This document shows, in pieces, positions 53,893 through 62,361 of a stretch of 64,000 nt of DNA. The notes beneath the pieces are model-generated. The model saw only the letters and a list, made by a program, of their open reading frames with translations. It did no database searches and was not told the origin of the DNA. Every line of letters starts with the position of its first letter. Position 1 is the stretch's first letter. The stretch is taken from contig NZ_CP121261.1 in the NCBI RefSeq assembly GCF_029637605.1, positions 248,001-312,000 of the forward strand, written 5' to 3'. Both the position numbers and the translations under genes were made by a program. Source of the stretch: Achromobacter spanius. Lineage in GTDB: Bacteria > Pseudomonadota > Gammaproteobacteria > Burkholderiales > Burkholderiaceae_B.

Positions 53893-55251
53893 ATGGCATT
53901 CGATTTTGATCTGTTTGTGATCGGCGCGGGCTCGGGCGGCGTGCGCGCGGCCCGTTTCGCGGCGGGCTTCGGCGCGCGCGTGGCCGTGGCCGAAAGCCGC
54001 TACCTGGGCGGCACCTGCGTCAACGTGGGCTGTGTGCCCAAGAAGCTGCTGGTCTACGGCGCCCAATACAGCGAAGAGTTTGAGCAGGCCCACGGCTTTG
54101 GCTGGACTGCGGGCAAACCGTCCTTCGACTGGCCCACGCTCATCGCCAACAAGAACCGCGAAATCGAGCGCCTTAACGGCATTTACCGCAACTTGCTGGT
54201 CAATAGCGGCGTGACGCTGCTGGAAGGCCACGCCCGCATCGTCGACCCGCACACCGTCGAGATCAACGGCCAACGCCATACCGCCGCCAACATCCTGGTG
54301 GCCACGGGCGGCTGGCCCAGCGTGCCGGACATTCCCGGCAAGGAACACGCCATCACCTCCAACGAGGCCTTCTTCCTGCCGGCGCTGCCGCGCCGTGTGC
54401 TGGTGGTGGGCGGCGGCTACATCGCCGTGGAATTCGCCTCTATTTTCAATGGCATGGGCGCGCAGACCGTCCAGGCCTATCGCGGCCCCTTGTTCCTGCG
54501 CGGCTTTGACCAGGGCGTGCGCGAGCATCTGCGTGACGAGCTCACGAAAAAGGGCGTCGACCTGCGCTTTTTCACGGACCTTGCCCGTATCGACAAGCAG
54601 CCCGACGGTTCGCTTTCGGCCACGCTGAAGGACGGCTCCGTTATCGAGACGGACTGCGTCTTCTACGCCACCGGGCGCCGGCCGATGCTGGACAACCTGG
54701 GCCTGGAGAATACCGGCGTCAAGCTGCGTGAAGACGGCTTTATCGATGTGGACGACGAATACCGCACGGCCGAGCCTTCCATCCTGGCCATCGGCGACGT
54801 GATCGGCCGCGTGCCGTTGACGCCGGTGGCGCTGGCCGAAGGCATGGCCGTGGCGCGCCGCCTGTTCCGTCCGGAGGAATACCGCAAGCTTGACTACAAG
54901 CTGATTCCGACCGCCGTGTTCAGCCTGCCGAACATCGGCACGGTGGGCATGACGACCGAAGAAGCGCGCGAGGCCGGCTACGAGGTCAAGCTCTTCGAAA
55001 GCCGTTTCCGCCCGATGAAGCTGACGCTGACGGAATCGCAGGAAAAGACGCTGATGAAGTTGATCGTGGACGCCAAGACGGACCGCGTGCTGGGCGTGCA
55101 CATGGTCGGCCCGGATGCAGGCGAAATCATCCAGGGCATTGCCGTCGCGCTGAAGGCGGGCGCCACCAAGCAAGTGTTTGACGACACCATCGGCATCCAC
55201 CCCACGGCCGCCGAAGAGTTCGTGACGCTGCGTACACCGGTCGCGCAATAA
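53893..55251 (+). CDS. gor: Glutathione-disulfide reductase
   Basis: A 452-aa FAD disulfide reductase. The redox pair is Cys42 and Cys47 in [13 protein letters not shown]; the NADPH domain has [14 protein letters not shown]; the C-terminal HPTAAEE holds His436 as base. The VPKK and HPTAAEE forms fit glutathione reductase rather than dihydrolipoamide dehydrogenase (GCIPSK, HPTLSE). So it is not the E3 partner of the E1 before it. AAGGAAAC precedes the ATG. It is convergent with the DUF72 gene after 2 bp. Confidence 0.92.
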   Translation: MAFDFDLFVIGAGSGGVRAARFAAGFGARVAVAESRYLGGTCVNVGCVPKKLLVYGAQYSEEFEQAHGFGWTAGKPSFDWPTLIANKNREIERLNGIYRNLLVNSGVTLLEGHARIVDPHTVEINGQRHTAANILVATGGWPSVPDIPGKEHAITSNEAFFLPALPRRVLVVGGGYIAVEFASIFNGMGAQTVQAYRGPLFLRGFDQGVREHLRDELTKKGVDLRFFTDLARIDKQPDGSLSATLKDGSVIETDCVFYATGRRPMLDNLGLENTGVKLREDGFIDVDDEYRTAEPSILAIGDVIGRVPLTPVALAEGMAVARRLFRPEEYRKLDYKLIPTAVFSLPNIGTVGMTTEEAREAGYEVKLFESRFRPMKLTLTESQEKTLMKLIVDAKTDRVLGVHMVGPDAGEIIQGIAVALKAGATKQVFDDTIGIHPTAAEEFVTLRTPVAQ

Positions 55252-55253
55252 GG

Positions 55254-56075
55254 CTAGAGCCGTTCGAGCATTGCGCGCGCTGCCGCCGGCGCGCGTTCCT
55301 TCGCCCCGTTGATGAAAAAGGCATAGACGTCCTGCGGGCGGGCCGCCCCAGCAGGCGGCTGGCCGATGCGCGGCAGGTCGGCCGGATCGGCCCCGCGCGA
55401 CCAGGTGCGCAGGCGTTCGGCCCAGGTGTCCAGCACCTTAGGCGCATAACCGGCTTTGAACGCGGTGCTGGCGCGCATCAGGCGTGCGTAGACAAAGTTG
55501 GCGGTGCGGTCGGCGATGGACGGGAAATCCTCGCTGTCGGTGTAGACCGTGGCGGCGCGGTGGCGGCGGGCCAAATCCAGGTATTCCTCGCAGGCAAAGC
55601 TGGGGTGGCGCACGTCCAGCACGTGGCGCAGCGGCAGGCCATCGACTTCGTCGGGCAGCAGCGCCAGGAACGCGCCGAAATCCTCGGCGTTAAAAGTCTT
55701 GGTGGGCGCAAACTGCCACACCACCGGACCCAGCTTGGGGCCCAGTTCGGCGATGCCGCTATTCACGAACCGCAAGATCGAGTCTTTGGCGCCCGCCAGT
55801 TCGCGCCGGTTGGTGGCGTAGCGCGAGGCTTTCAGCGAAAAGACAAAGCCGTCCGGCGTCTCGTTACGCCACTTGGCGAAGGTGGCCGGCTTTTGCGTGC
55901 TGTAGTAAGTGCCGTTGATTTCGATGGCGGTAAGCCGCTGGCTGGCATATTCGAGTTCGCGCGCGTGGGGCAGGCCTTCGGGAAAGAAAGTGCCGCGCCA
56001 GGGCGCGTAGGTCCAGCCGCCGATGCCGACTCGGATGGTGGGGCTTGCCCCCTGAGACTGATGACGATTCGGCAT
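55254..56075 (-). CDS. DUF72 family protein
   Basis: A 273-aa TIM-barrel-like protein of the YecE/DUF72 family. RVGIGGWTYAPWRGTFFPEGLP at the start, ALEINGTYYS-type strand (TAIEINGTYYST) and RHPSFACEEY are family words. The biochemical function is unknown. Start: ATG at 56075 has GGAGC 9 nt upstream; another ATG at 56090 lacks one. It is convergent with gor. Confidence 0.88.
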   Translation of the reverse strand: MPNRHQSQGASPTIRVGIGGWTYAPWRGTFFPEGLPHARELEYASQRLTAIEINGTYYSTQKPATFAKWRNETPDGFVFSLKASRYATNRRELAGAKDSILRFVNSGIAELGPKLGPVVWQFAPTKTFNAEDFGAFLALLPDEVDGLPLRHVLDVRHPSFACEEYLDLARRHRAATVYTDSEDFPSIADRTANFVYARLMRASTAFKAGYAPKVLDTWAERLRTWSRGADPADLPRIGQPPAGAARPQDVYAFFINGAKERAPAAARAMLERL

Positions 56076-56301
56076 GTTGTGGTGCTCCATGCAGTCGAAC
56101 GATCGGTTCACTGTATCGCTACGCAGGCGCGCTCGTAAAGGCGCGAGTGCCGATCAAGAGGCCCTATCCACGCGGGTGTGGCATCGGCGATACGAGATGA
56201 AAGCGGGTTTGGGAAGTTCAAAAAAATCCCTGTTCCGATACAGTTTTGAGATAACGTGTGCGAATCACTTTTCGACGACATCCGGCGACCGCCGGCTCAA
56301 C

Positions 56302-56934
56302 ATGCCCGACCTGACTCATCTTCTTGCCTTCGCCCTGGTGTCCTTGGGCATGGTGCTGACGCCCGGCCCCAACATGATCTACCTGGTGTCGCGCTCGATC
56401 TCCCAAGGCGCGCGCGCCGGCCTGATTTCGCTGGGCGGCGTGGCGGTCGGGTTCATCTTCTATGTGTGTTGCGCGGCGTTCGGCATCACGGTCTTGCTAC
56501 TGACGGTGCCCATGGCCTATGACGCGCTGCGCATCGGCGGCGCCCTGTATCTGCTGTACATGGCGTGGCAGGCCATCCGGCCGGGCGGCCGTTCGCCGTT
56601 CCAGGTGCGTGAGCTGCCCAAGAGCAGCGCGCGCACGCTGTTCACCATGGGGCTGGTGACGAACCTGCTCAACCCCAAGATCGCGGTGATGTATGTGTCG
56701 CTGCTGCCGCAGTTCATCCAGCCCGATCACGGCAGCGTGTTCACGCAGTCGCTGGCCTTGGGCATGACGCAAGTGGTGATCAGCCTGTCGGTCAACGCCG
56801 TCATCGCCATCACCGCGGGCTCCATCGCCGTCTTTCTGGCGGGGCGCCCCTTGTGGATGGTGATTCAGCGCTGGCTGATGGGAACCGTGCTGGCCGGCCT
56901 GGCCGTGCGCATGCTGATGGACACGCGCCGCTGA
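56302..56934 (+). CDS. LysE/RhtB-family exporter
   Basis: A 210-aa inner-membrane amino-acid exporter with six predicted helices. The signature LGMVLTPGPNMIYLVSRSISQGARAGLISLGG at the N-terminus and LVTNLLNPKIAVMYVSLLPQF in the middle are diagnostic. The substrate may be a neutral amino acid or homoserine lactone-like compound. It overlaps the next small gene by one base (TGATG). Confidence 0.9.
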   Translation: MPDLTHLLAFALVSLGMVLTPGPNMIYLVSRSISQGARAGLISLGGVAVGFIFYVCCAAFGITVLLLTVPMAYDALRIGGALYLLYMAWQAIRPGGRSPFQVRELPKSSARTLFTMGLVTNLLNPKIAVMYVSLLPQFIQPDHGSVFTQSLALGMTQVVISLSVNAVIAITAGSIAVFLAGRPLWMVIQRWLMGTVLAGLAVRMLMDTRR

Positions 56935-57230
56935 TGCCGCAGGACGACGGATTCTTCGGGTCGCTGGGCGTGATGCTCGGCGAAGCGCTGCGCGCGGTGG
57001 TGGCGGGCATCAAGTGGCTGCTGGGTGGTTTGGGCGGCGCTTTGGGCGACTTCTACGGCGGGCTGTCCAAGGCCATGGGCATGAGCCCATCGATATTCAA
57101 TTTTGTCTTGCTGGTGCTGGGGCTGATGTTCCTGTGGGCAGCCGTCAAGGCCTTGCTGCGCCGCTCCATCCTGGGCTTTTTGTTCTGGCTGGTGCTGGCC
57201 ATGCTGGTACTGGGCGGCCTGGTGAATTAG
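56934..57230 (+). CDS. Small membrane protein coupled to LysE
   Basis: A 98-aa protein starting MPQDDGFFGSLGVMLGEALRAV with two hydrophobic stretches at about 48-66 and 74-96, separated by KALLRRS. It is joined to LysE by a TGATG overlap and ends 4 bp inside the convergent MocR gene. I recognise no family. It could be an accessory subunit of the exporter, but this is only context. Confidence 0.7.
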   Translation: MPQDDGFFGSLGVMLGEALRAVVAGIKWLLGGLGGALGDFYGGLSKAMGMSPSIFNFVLLVLGLMFLWAAVKALLRRSILGFLFWLVLAMLVLGGLVN

Positions 57231-58753
57231 CGCCGCGCCTGGCGCGCGAAGTCCCCCAGACGTTTGATCATGGTGGGGAAGTGGTCGGCACTGGTATTGC
57301 CGTAACCGATCACCAGGCCGTTGTCTTCGGGGCGCGGCGCCATGGCAAACGACGATAGCGCGCTGGGGTTCATGCCCACTTGCCGCGCCTGCGCCACGAT
57401 GGCCTGATCCGGCATGTCGGGCGGCAGGCGCACCGTCAGATGCAGCCCGCTATGCCCGCCCAGCACCTCGTGATCCACGCGAAAATGGGTGGCCAACGCC
57501 TCGCGCAAGGCGGCTTGCCGGTCGCGGTACAGGCGCCGCATGCGACCCAGGTGTCGCGAAAACTGGCCGTTGTCGATGAAGGCGGCCAGGGTCAGTTGTT
57601 CCAGCCGATGGCCGCCGCGCAGCATCTCGACAACCGAGGGCAGCGCCGTTTGGGCCAGCGCCTCGGGCAGCACCAGAAAGCCCAGGCGCAAGGCGGGGAA
57701 CAGCGTCTTGCTGAAGGTGCCCACGTACAGCACGGGCGCATCGGACACCAGCCCCTGCATGGCCGCGATGGGCTCACCCTGATGGCGGAATTCACTGTCG
57801 TAATCGTCTTCGATGATCCATGCGCCCGCGCGCCGGGCGCGTTCCAGCAAGTCCAGCCGGCGCGCGACAGACAGCACGGCGCCCGTGGGGTATTGGTGCG
57901 TGGGCGTGGTCTGGATCAGGCGCGGTGGCTGAGTGCGCCAGGCATCTTCGGGGATGACGATGCCGTCGGCGTCCACGCGCATGGCCACCACGTTCAGGTC
58001 GCCACCATGAAAGGCCGACTTGGCGCCGCGATAGCCCGGATCTTCCAGCCAGGCCGTGTCGCCCGGGTTGGTCAGCAATTGCACGCACAAGGCCAAGGCG
58101 CCTTGGGCGCCCTCGGTGATGATGATGCGCGAGGCGTCGCAGTGCACGCCTCGCGACACGCGCAGGTATTGGGCGATGGCTTCGCGCAGCGCCGGCTCGC
58201 CTATCGGGTGGCCGTAGCCCAGCGTGGTGGCGGGTGCTGCGTGCAGGGCGCGGTCTTGCGCGCGGCGCCAGGCGTTCAAGGGAAATTGGGTCAGGGCCGG
58301 CGTGCCGGGCGTCATCGGCAACGAGCTGTCGCTGGGCGCGCGCGTGGCTACGATGCGCGACAGGCGCGTGGCGGTGGCGGGGGGCAAGGCGCGCTGGGCG
58401 GTGCGGTTTGCTGATGGTTGGGGGGCCGTGGACAAGGGTGCCGACTGGGGCGCCGACAGGGGAGCAGACAGGGGAGCAACGCGCGTGCCCTGGCGGTCGG
58501 CGATGACATAGCCTTCGGCCGTTAACTGCTCGTAGGCGATCAGCACCGTGTTGCGCGAAATGGCCAGGTCTTCGGACAGCGCGCGCGACGATGGCAGCTT
58601 GCCGCCGGCCGGCAACTGGCCGGCCAGGATAGCTTGCTTCAAGCGCTGAATAAGCTGGCGCTGGCGGGGCAGCGCGCCGGGGCCACGCGCAAGCGGGCTG
58701 GACAGCAGGGCGCTGTCGGCGGGAAGGTTCGGGCTTGGCGTTTGGGTTGGCAT
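57227..58753 (-). CDS. MocR/PdxR-family regulator (GntR HTH + aminotransferase)
   Basis: A 508-aa fusion. The N-terminal winged helix (residues about 30-90) is LIQRLKQAILAGQLPAGGKLPSSRALSEDLAISRNTVLIAYEQLTAEGYV. An Ala/Pro/Leu/Ser linker (about 91-115) made by a 12-bp repeat follows. The rest is a PLP aminotransferase-like domain with YGHPIGEPALREAI, EDDYDSEFR and GTFSKTLFPALRLGF, where Lys would bind PLP. Such proteins often control the neighbouring transport or PLP genes. The likely targets are the LysE-type exporter or the divergent acetyltransferase/EamA pair. Confidence 0.9.
   Translation of the reverse strand: MPTQTPSPNLPADSALLSSPLARGPGALPRQRQLIQRLKQAILAGQLPAGGKLPSSRALSEDLAISRNTVLIAYEQLTAEGYVIADRQGTRVAPLSAPLSAPQSAPLSTAPQPSANRTAQRALPPATATRLSRIVATRAPSDSSLPMTPGTPALTQFPLNAWRRAQDRALHAAPATTLGYGHPIGEPALREAIAQYLRVSRGVHCDASRIIITEGAQGALALCVQLLTNPGDTAWLEDPGYRGAKSAFHGGDLNVVAMRVDADGIVIPEDAWRTQPPRLIQTTPTHQYPTGAVLSVARRLDLLERARRAGAWIIEDDYDSEFRHQGEPIAAMQGLVSDAPVLYVGTFSKTLFPALRLGFLVLPEALAQTALPSVVEMLRGGHRLEQLTLAAFIDNGQFSRHLGRMRRLYRDRQAALREALATHFRVDHEVLGGHSGLHLTVRLPPDMPDQAIVAQARQVGMNPSALSSFAMAPRPEDNGLVIGYGNTSADHFPTMIKRLGDFARQARR
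58437..58484 (-). repeat. 12-bp tandem repeat in the MocR linker
   Basis: Units GGTGCCGACTGG, GGCGCCGACAGG, GGAGCAGACAGG and GGAGCAACGCGC encode the linker APLS-APLS-APQS-APLS between the DNA-binding and aminotransferase domains. It is in frame. Confidence 0.85.
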
Positions 58754-58757
58754 TTGG

Positions 58758-58848
58758 ATTGGCGCCGGGGTTGACGCTTGCTATGTTGCTTGGGCTGGTA
58801 CGTGCAATGGCGCCGGGGTTCGCACTTGCGATGGTGCCAGGGCTGGCA
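58758..58848. repeat. Two 43-bp direct repeats upstream of mocR
   Basis: 58758-58800 and 58806-58848 agree at 34 of 43 positions and share ATGGCGCCGGGGTT-like cores with 48-bp spacing. They begin 5 bp upstream of the MocR start codon. Direct repeats are the usual binding layout of MocR proteins, so this may be the autoregulatory site. Alternatively it is another tandem-repeat expansion. Confidence 0.5.
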
Positions 58849-58980
58849 TATTCATGGCCCCATTAAATTCCAGGAACGTGGTGCTTTTTATGATGCCACG
58901 ATTCCGATATCGTGAGGCCATGCGTGTTGCGTCCGCCACGGCCGGCGGCGCGCGCTTACCCCTTGATGAGGCCCCGCCGC

Positions 58981-59709
58981 ATGCCACCCCGCGTCAATGC
59001 ATTCCAACAACCCATCGGCCCCGACGTACCCGGCTGGACGCCGCGTCCGCGACCCCCGCTGACACCCGCTACCGGCCGCTACTGTCGGCTGGAACCGCTA
59101 TCGGTCGAGCGTCACGCGGCGGACCTGTACCGGGCCTTCAGCCAGGCGCCGGACGATAGCGACTGGACCTACATGGGCGTTGGCCCGTTCGCTGATGAAG
59201 CCGCGTACCGCGCCTTTGCCGAAGCCGCCCAGGCGGGCAACGACCCGCTGCACCACGCCATCATCGACCTGGAAACCGGCCGGGCCATCGGCACGCTGGC
59301 CTTGATGCGCATCGACCCGGCCAATGGCGTCATCGAGGTCGGCTTCGTGTCGTTCTCGCGCCAGCTCAAGCGCACCCGCATCGCCACCGAGGCGCAGTTC
59401 CTGCTGATGCGCCGCGCGTTCGACGAGCTGGGTTACCGCCGCTACGAATGGAAATGCGACAGCCTGAACGCCCCGTCGCGCCAGGCCGCCGCGCGGCTGG
59501 GGTTCCAGTTTGAGGGCATCTTCCGCCAAGCCACGATCTACAAGGGCCGCAGCCGCGACACCGCGTGGTTCTCGATCATCGATGGCGAATGGCCGGCTCT
59601 GCGCGCCGCGTACGAGCGCTGGCTGGATCCCGCGAATTTCGATGAGCAAGGCAGGCAACGCCAGGGGCTGTCCGAACTGACCGCCATGGAAAAAGCCGCG
59701 TGCGCCTGA
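58981..59709 (+). CDS. GNAT acetyltransferase, RimJ/RimL type
   Basis: A 242-aa protein. The acetyltransferase core (about 35-215) has RYCRLEPLSVERHAADL, the acetyl-CoA region LKRTRIATEAQFLLMRRAFDELGYRRYEWKCDSLNAPSRQAAARLGFQFEGIFRQ. It may acetylate a protein N-terminus or small amine. GAGG lies 9 nt before the ATG at 58981; a GTG at 58912 would add 23 residues. It overlaps the next gene by 10 bp. Confidence 0.88.
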   Translation: MPPRVNAFQQPIGPDVPGWTPRPRPPLTPATGRYCRLEPLSVERHAADLYRAFSQAPDDSDWTYMGVGPFADEAAYRAFAEAAQAGNDPLHHAIIDLETGRAIGTLALMRIDPANGVIEVGFVSFSRQLKRTRIATEAQFLLMRRAFDELGYRRYEWKCDSLNAPSRQAAARLGFQFEGIFRQATIYKGRSRDTAWFSIIDGEWPALRAAYERWLDPANFDEQGRQRQGLSELTAMEKAACA

Positions 59710-60584
59710 TCCCGGTGGCGTTGGCCCTGTTCTGGGGCTTGAACTGGCCGGCGGTGAAGATCATCTTGGCGATCTTCCCGCCGTTTACGCTGCGCGTGCT
59801 GGGGCTGGGCAGCGGCGCCATCCTGTTGCTGCTGCTGGCGCGCGCCAAGCGGCTGGCGCTGCTGCCGCCTCGCGATGCGTGGTCCGGCATCGTCGTGGGC
59901 GGGGTGCTGGCCGTGGCCGTCTTCAACCTGGCGGTGGCCTGGGCGCAGCTCAGCACCAGTACGTCCCGCGCGGCGGTGCTGACCTTCACCATGCCCATGA
60001 TGTCGGCGGTGCTGGCGTGGCTGGTCCTCGGCGAACGCCTGGACCGGCGGCGCGGGCTGGCGTTGATGCTGGGCGCGATAGGCGTGGCCGTCCTGGCCTG
60101 GCCGGTGCTGCACGCGGTGTTCGCGGAACACGATCTGGCGGCAACCAAGGGCTTGATCTTTCCGCTGGTGGCGGCGTTCGGGTGGGCGGCCGGCACCGTC
60201 TATCTGAAGCGCAGGCCCGTGAACGGCCATCGCATCGTCATCACGGCATGGCAACTGGCCGTAGGCGCCGCCTGCGCCCTGACCGGCGTGTTGATCGCGG
60301 GCGAATCATTTCCCACCCAAGGATGGAACGGCCGCATCGTCGCGGCGCTGTCGTTTCACATCATCCTGGGCACGGCGGTAGCGTATTGGTTGTGGTTCGT
60401 GCTGAGCGAGCGCGTCAGCGCCACGGTTGCCGCGCTGACGACGCTGATGGTGCCCGTGGTCGGCGTGCTGGGCGCAATGGCCCTGGTCGGCGACAGACCC
60501 GGCACGGCCGACTGGTGGGGGTTCGCATTCGTGCTGGCGGGCGCGGCGCTGATCGTGTTGAACCTGGGGCGCGGGCGTGGCTGA
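59700..60584 (+). CDS. EamA/DMT-family exporter, GTG start
   Basis: A 294-aa ten-helix drug/metabolite transporter with two EamA halves (LALFWGLNWPAVKI near the start, and FPLVAAFGWAAGTVYLKRR beginning the second). The GTG start at 59700 overlaps the acetyltransferase end by 10 bp, suggesting coupled expression, perhaps export of an acetylated product. The substrate is unknown. It is followed by the 79-bp repeat block. Confidence 0.85.
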   Translation: MRLIPVALALFWGLNWPAVKIILAIFPPFTLRVLGLGSGAILLLLLARAKRLALLPPRDAWSGIVVGGVLAVAVFNLAVAWAQLSTSTSRAAVLTFTMPMMSAVLAWLVLGERLDRRRGLALMLGAIGVAVLAWPVLHAVFAEHDLAATKGLIFPLVAAFGWAAGTVYLKRRPVNGHRIVITAWQLAVGAACALTGVLIAGESFPTQGWNGRIVAALSFHIILGTAVAYWLWFVLSERVSATVAALTTLMVPVVGVLGAMALVGDRPGTADWWGFAFVLAGAALIVLNLGRGRG

Positions 60585-60674
60585 GCGAGATGGGTTACGT
60601 GCGCTGGACAGCAGTTCCCAGATGCATGGCATCTCGCACTCCACCCATCCTACGAACGTGCACCCGTAGGATGG

Positions 60675-60903
60675 CCCGTAGGATGGGTGAAGCGCGGCAA
60701 GACCGGCACAAGAACCCCCCCAAAAAATCGCGCGCAACCCATCACCAACCGTCGCCCGTAGGATGGGTGAAGCGCGGCAAGATCAGCACAAGAACACCCC
60801 CCAAAATCGCGCGCAACCCATCACCAACCGTCGCCCGTAGGATGGGTGAAGCGCGGCAAGATCAGCGCAAGAACACCACCCAAAATCGCGCGCAACCCAT
60901 CAC
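60675..60903. repeat. Tandem 79-80 bp repeat, three copies
   Basis: Copies at 60675-60754, 60755-60833 and 60834-60903 each start CCCGTAGGATGGGTGAAGCG and end near GCAACCCATCACC. Within each copy GATGGGT and ACCCATC form an inverted pair, so a unit can fold into a hairpin like REP/GTAGGATGGGT elements of proteobacteria. Fragments lie just upstream (60641-60674). The last copy runs into the stop codon of the convergent EamA gene at 60900. Confidence 0.92.
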
Positions 60904-61925
60904 CCCCGCCTTCTACGCACCCACTCCCTGACCATCTCCCCGCCGCTCACCAACGTGATGCCGATCAGCACCAGCACGGCCCCGACCGCAAACCCAGGGT
61001 CCAGCGGCTCATCAAGAATAAGAACCCCGAAACTCACGCCAAACAACGGCGTCATGAATGACAGGATCGACAGCCGCGATGCCAGATACCTGCGCAATAG
61101 CCAGAACCACGCCAGGTAACTCGACAGCGCCACCACCACGGATTGAAACGCAACGCTCAGGATGGCGGCTTGCGTCGCGTGGATGACGTGCTGGCCGGTG
61201 GCCGCCGCATACGCCAGCAAGCCGACCGCCGCCACCGCCATTTGATACAGCAGCGTCTTGGACGGCGCGGCCTCTGACAGCGATGTCGCGCGGATGGCGA
61301 CCGTGGTGGCGCCCCACAGCAGGCCGGCCGCCAAGCCCATCGCGTCGCCCAGCAACATATTGGGGGCGCCGGCCGCCGCGTGTGGCGCGTCGCCCTTGAC
61401 CAGGAACGCCACCGCGATGCCACCGAACGCCACCGCCACGCCCAGCCATTGCAGCGGCTGCATCCGTTCCTCGGGCAGCAGCCAATGCAGGCCCAGCGCC
61501 GCAAAGATGGGTGCCGTGTACAGGAACACCGACATGTGCGAGGCCGTGGTGAGCAGCAAGCCTTGCGCCACGAACAGGAATTCGCCCGCGAACAGCAGTC
61601 CCACGATCAGCCCCGGCAGCGCCGTGCCGTCGCGCACGGCGCGCAAGCCTTCGGCCCGCCATACCACCACCGCCAGCACCAGCGCCGCGAAGGTCGAGCG
61701 CAGGCCGATCTGCATGATCGGGGCAATGTCGGCCGCGACCAGCTTGATGGCAATCTGCTGAAACCCCCAGCACACGCACAGCACCAGCATGCCGGTCGTG
61801 GCCAGCGCGTCCAGTGGCAGGCGCAGCGGTTTTGAAGCAGGGGCAGAAGCAGACCCAGAAGCAGACCCAGAAGCAGACCCAGAAGCAGACCCAGGCGCAG
61901 CCCCGGCAGACCCAGACTGGCTCAT
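60900..61925 (-). CDS. EamA/DMT-family exporter
   Basis: A 341-aa ten-helix transporter. The N-terminal 40 residues are a Gly-Ser-Ala repeat (SASG type, from a 12-bp DNA repeat). Helix 1 starts at about 46 (LATTGMLVLCVCWGFQQIAIKL), and the two EamA halves follow. The C-terminal RRRRG is set by the third copy of the 79-bp repeat, which supplies the stop codon. The ATG overlaps the thioredoxin stop (ATGA). Confidence 0.88.
   Translation of the reverse strand: MSQSGSAGAAPGSASGSASGSASGSASAPASKPLRLPLDALATTGMLVLCVCWGFQQIAIKLVAADIAPIMQIGLRSTFAALVLAVVVWRAEGLRAVRDGTALPGLIVGLLFAGEFLFVAQGLLLTTASHMSVFLYTAPIFAALGLHWLLPEERMQPLQWLGVAVAFGGIAVAFLVKGDAPHAAAGAPNMLLGDAMGLAAGLLWGATTVAIRATSLSEAAPSKTLLYQMAVAAVGLLAYAAATGQHVIHATQAAILSVAFQSVVVALSSYLAWFWLLRRYLASRLSILSFMTPLFGVSFGVLILDEPLDPGFAVGAVLVLIGITLVSGGEMVREWVRRRRG
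61849..61896 (-). repeat. 12-bp tandem repeat at the EamA 5' end
   Basis: GCAGACCCAGAA occurs three times exactly (61849-61884) with a fourth diverged copy to 61896 and a weak fifth before 61849. It encodes (SASG)n in the cytoplasmic N-terminus. Confidence 0.92.
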
Positions 61926-62257
61926 GGCAATTCGGCGGGGTAGCTGTCCAGTGCCAGGCCGATCTGTTGGCGCAGGTCCCATTCGGCCAGCGTGGATTGC
62001 ACCGGGCCGAAGAAAGCGCCATCGCGCGTGACGAACATGGCGGGCAGGTGAAAGACCTCGTAGCGCTCCACCAGGCCGCGGTTGTCGCCGGCATCCACCC
62101 AGCAGACGCGCTCCACCGGCAGTTCCAGCGCGGGCAATTGTTCCCGCGCGATGCGGCAGGTGCCGCAGGTGCGGCTATGGAAGACCAGCAGCGTAAGACC
62201 AGGGGCATCCAGCAGGAAGCGGTCGGCGGTGCTGTCGTTGAGTTCTATCTGTTCCAT
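61922..62257 (-). CDS. Thioredoxin-fold protein
   Basis: A 111-aa protein with active site CGTC (near residue 31, HSRTCGTCRIAREQ) and the cis-Pro motif LPAMFV. No signal peptide, so cytosolic. It differs from TrxA in CGTC instead of CGPC. It probably reduces disulfides. Co-translated with the EamA transporter by ATGA. Confidence 0.88.
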   Translation of the reverse strand: MEQIELNDSTADRFLLDAPGLTLLVFHSRTCGTCRIAREQLPALELPVERVCWVDAGDNRGLVERYEVFHLPAMFVTRDGAFFGPVQSTLAEWDLRQQIGLALDSYPAELP

Positions 62258-62361
62258 GGCGTATCAAATCCGGGGCGATGCGGCGGGGCAAGGCAGCCAT
62301 TATGGCAGCGCGCCGCCCCGGTGCCGCCGATAACCTCGGGGGCGAGATGGACGGGCGCGGT

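Noticed and set aside
53893..55251. Dihydrolipoamide dehydrogenase forming a PDH operon with the E1
   Set aside because: GCVPKK and HPTAAEE fit glutathione reductase; a palindrome separates the genes and no E2 gene is present.
60675..60903. Possible CRISPR array
   Set aside because: The repeats are directly abutting 79-80 bp units with no unique spacers and no cas genes nearby.
59879..60931. Plus-strand frame running through the 79-bp repeats
   Set aside because: It is out of frame with the EamA transporter and ends in repeat-derived sequence.
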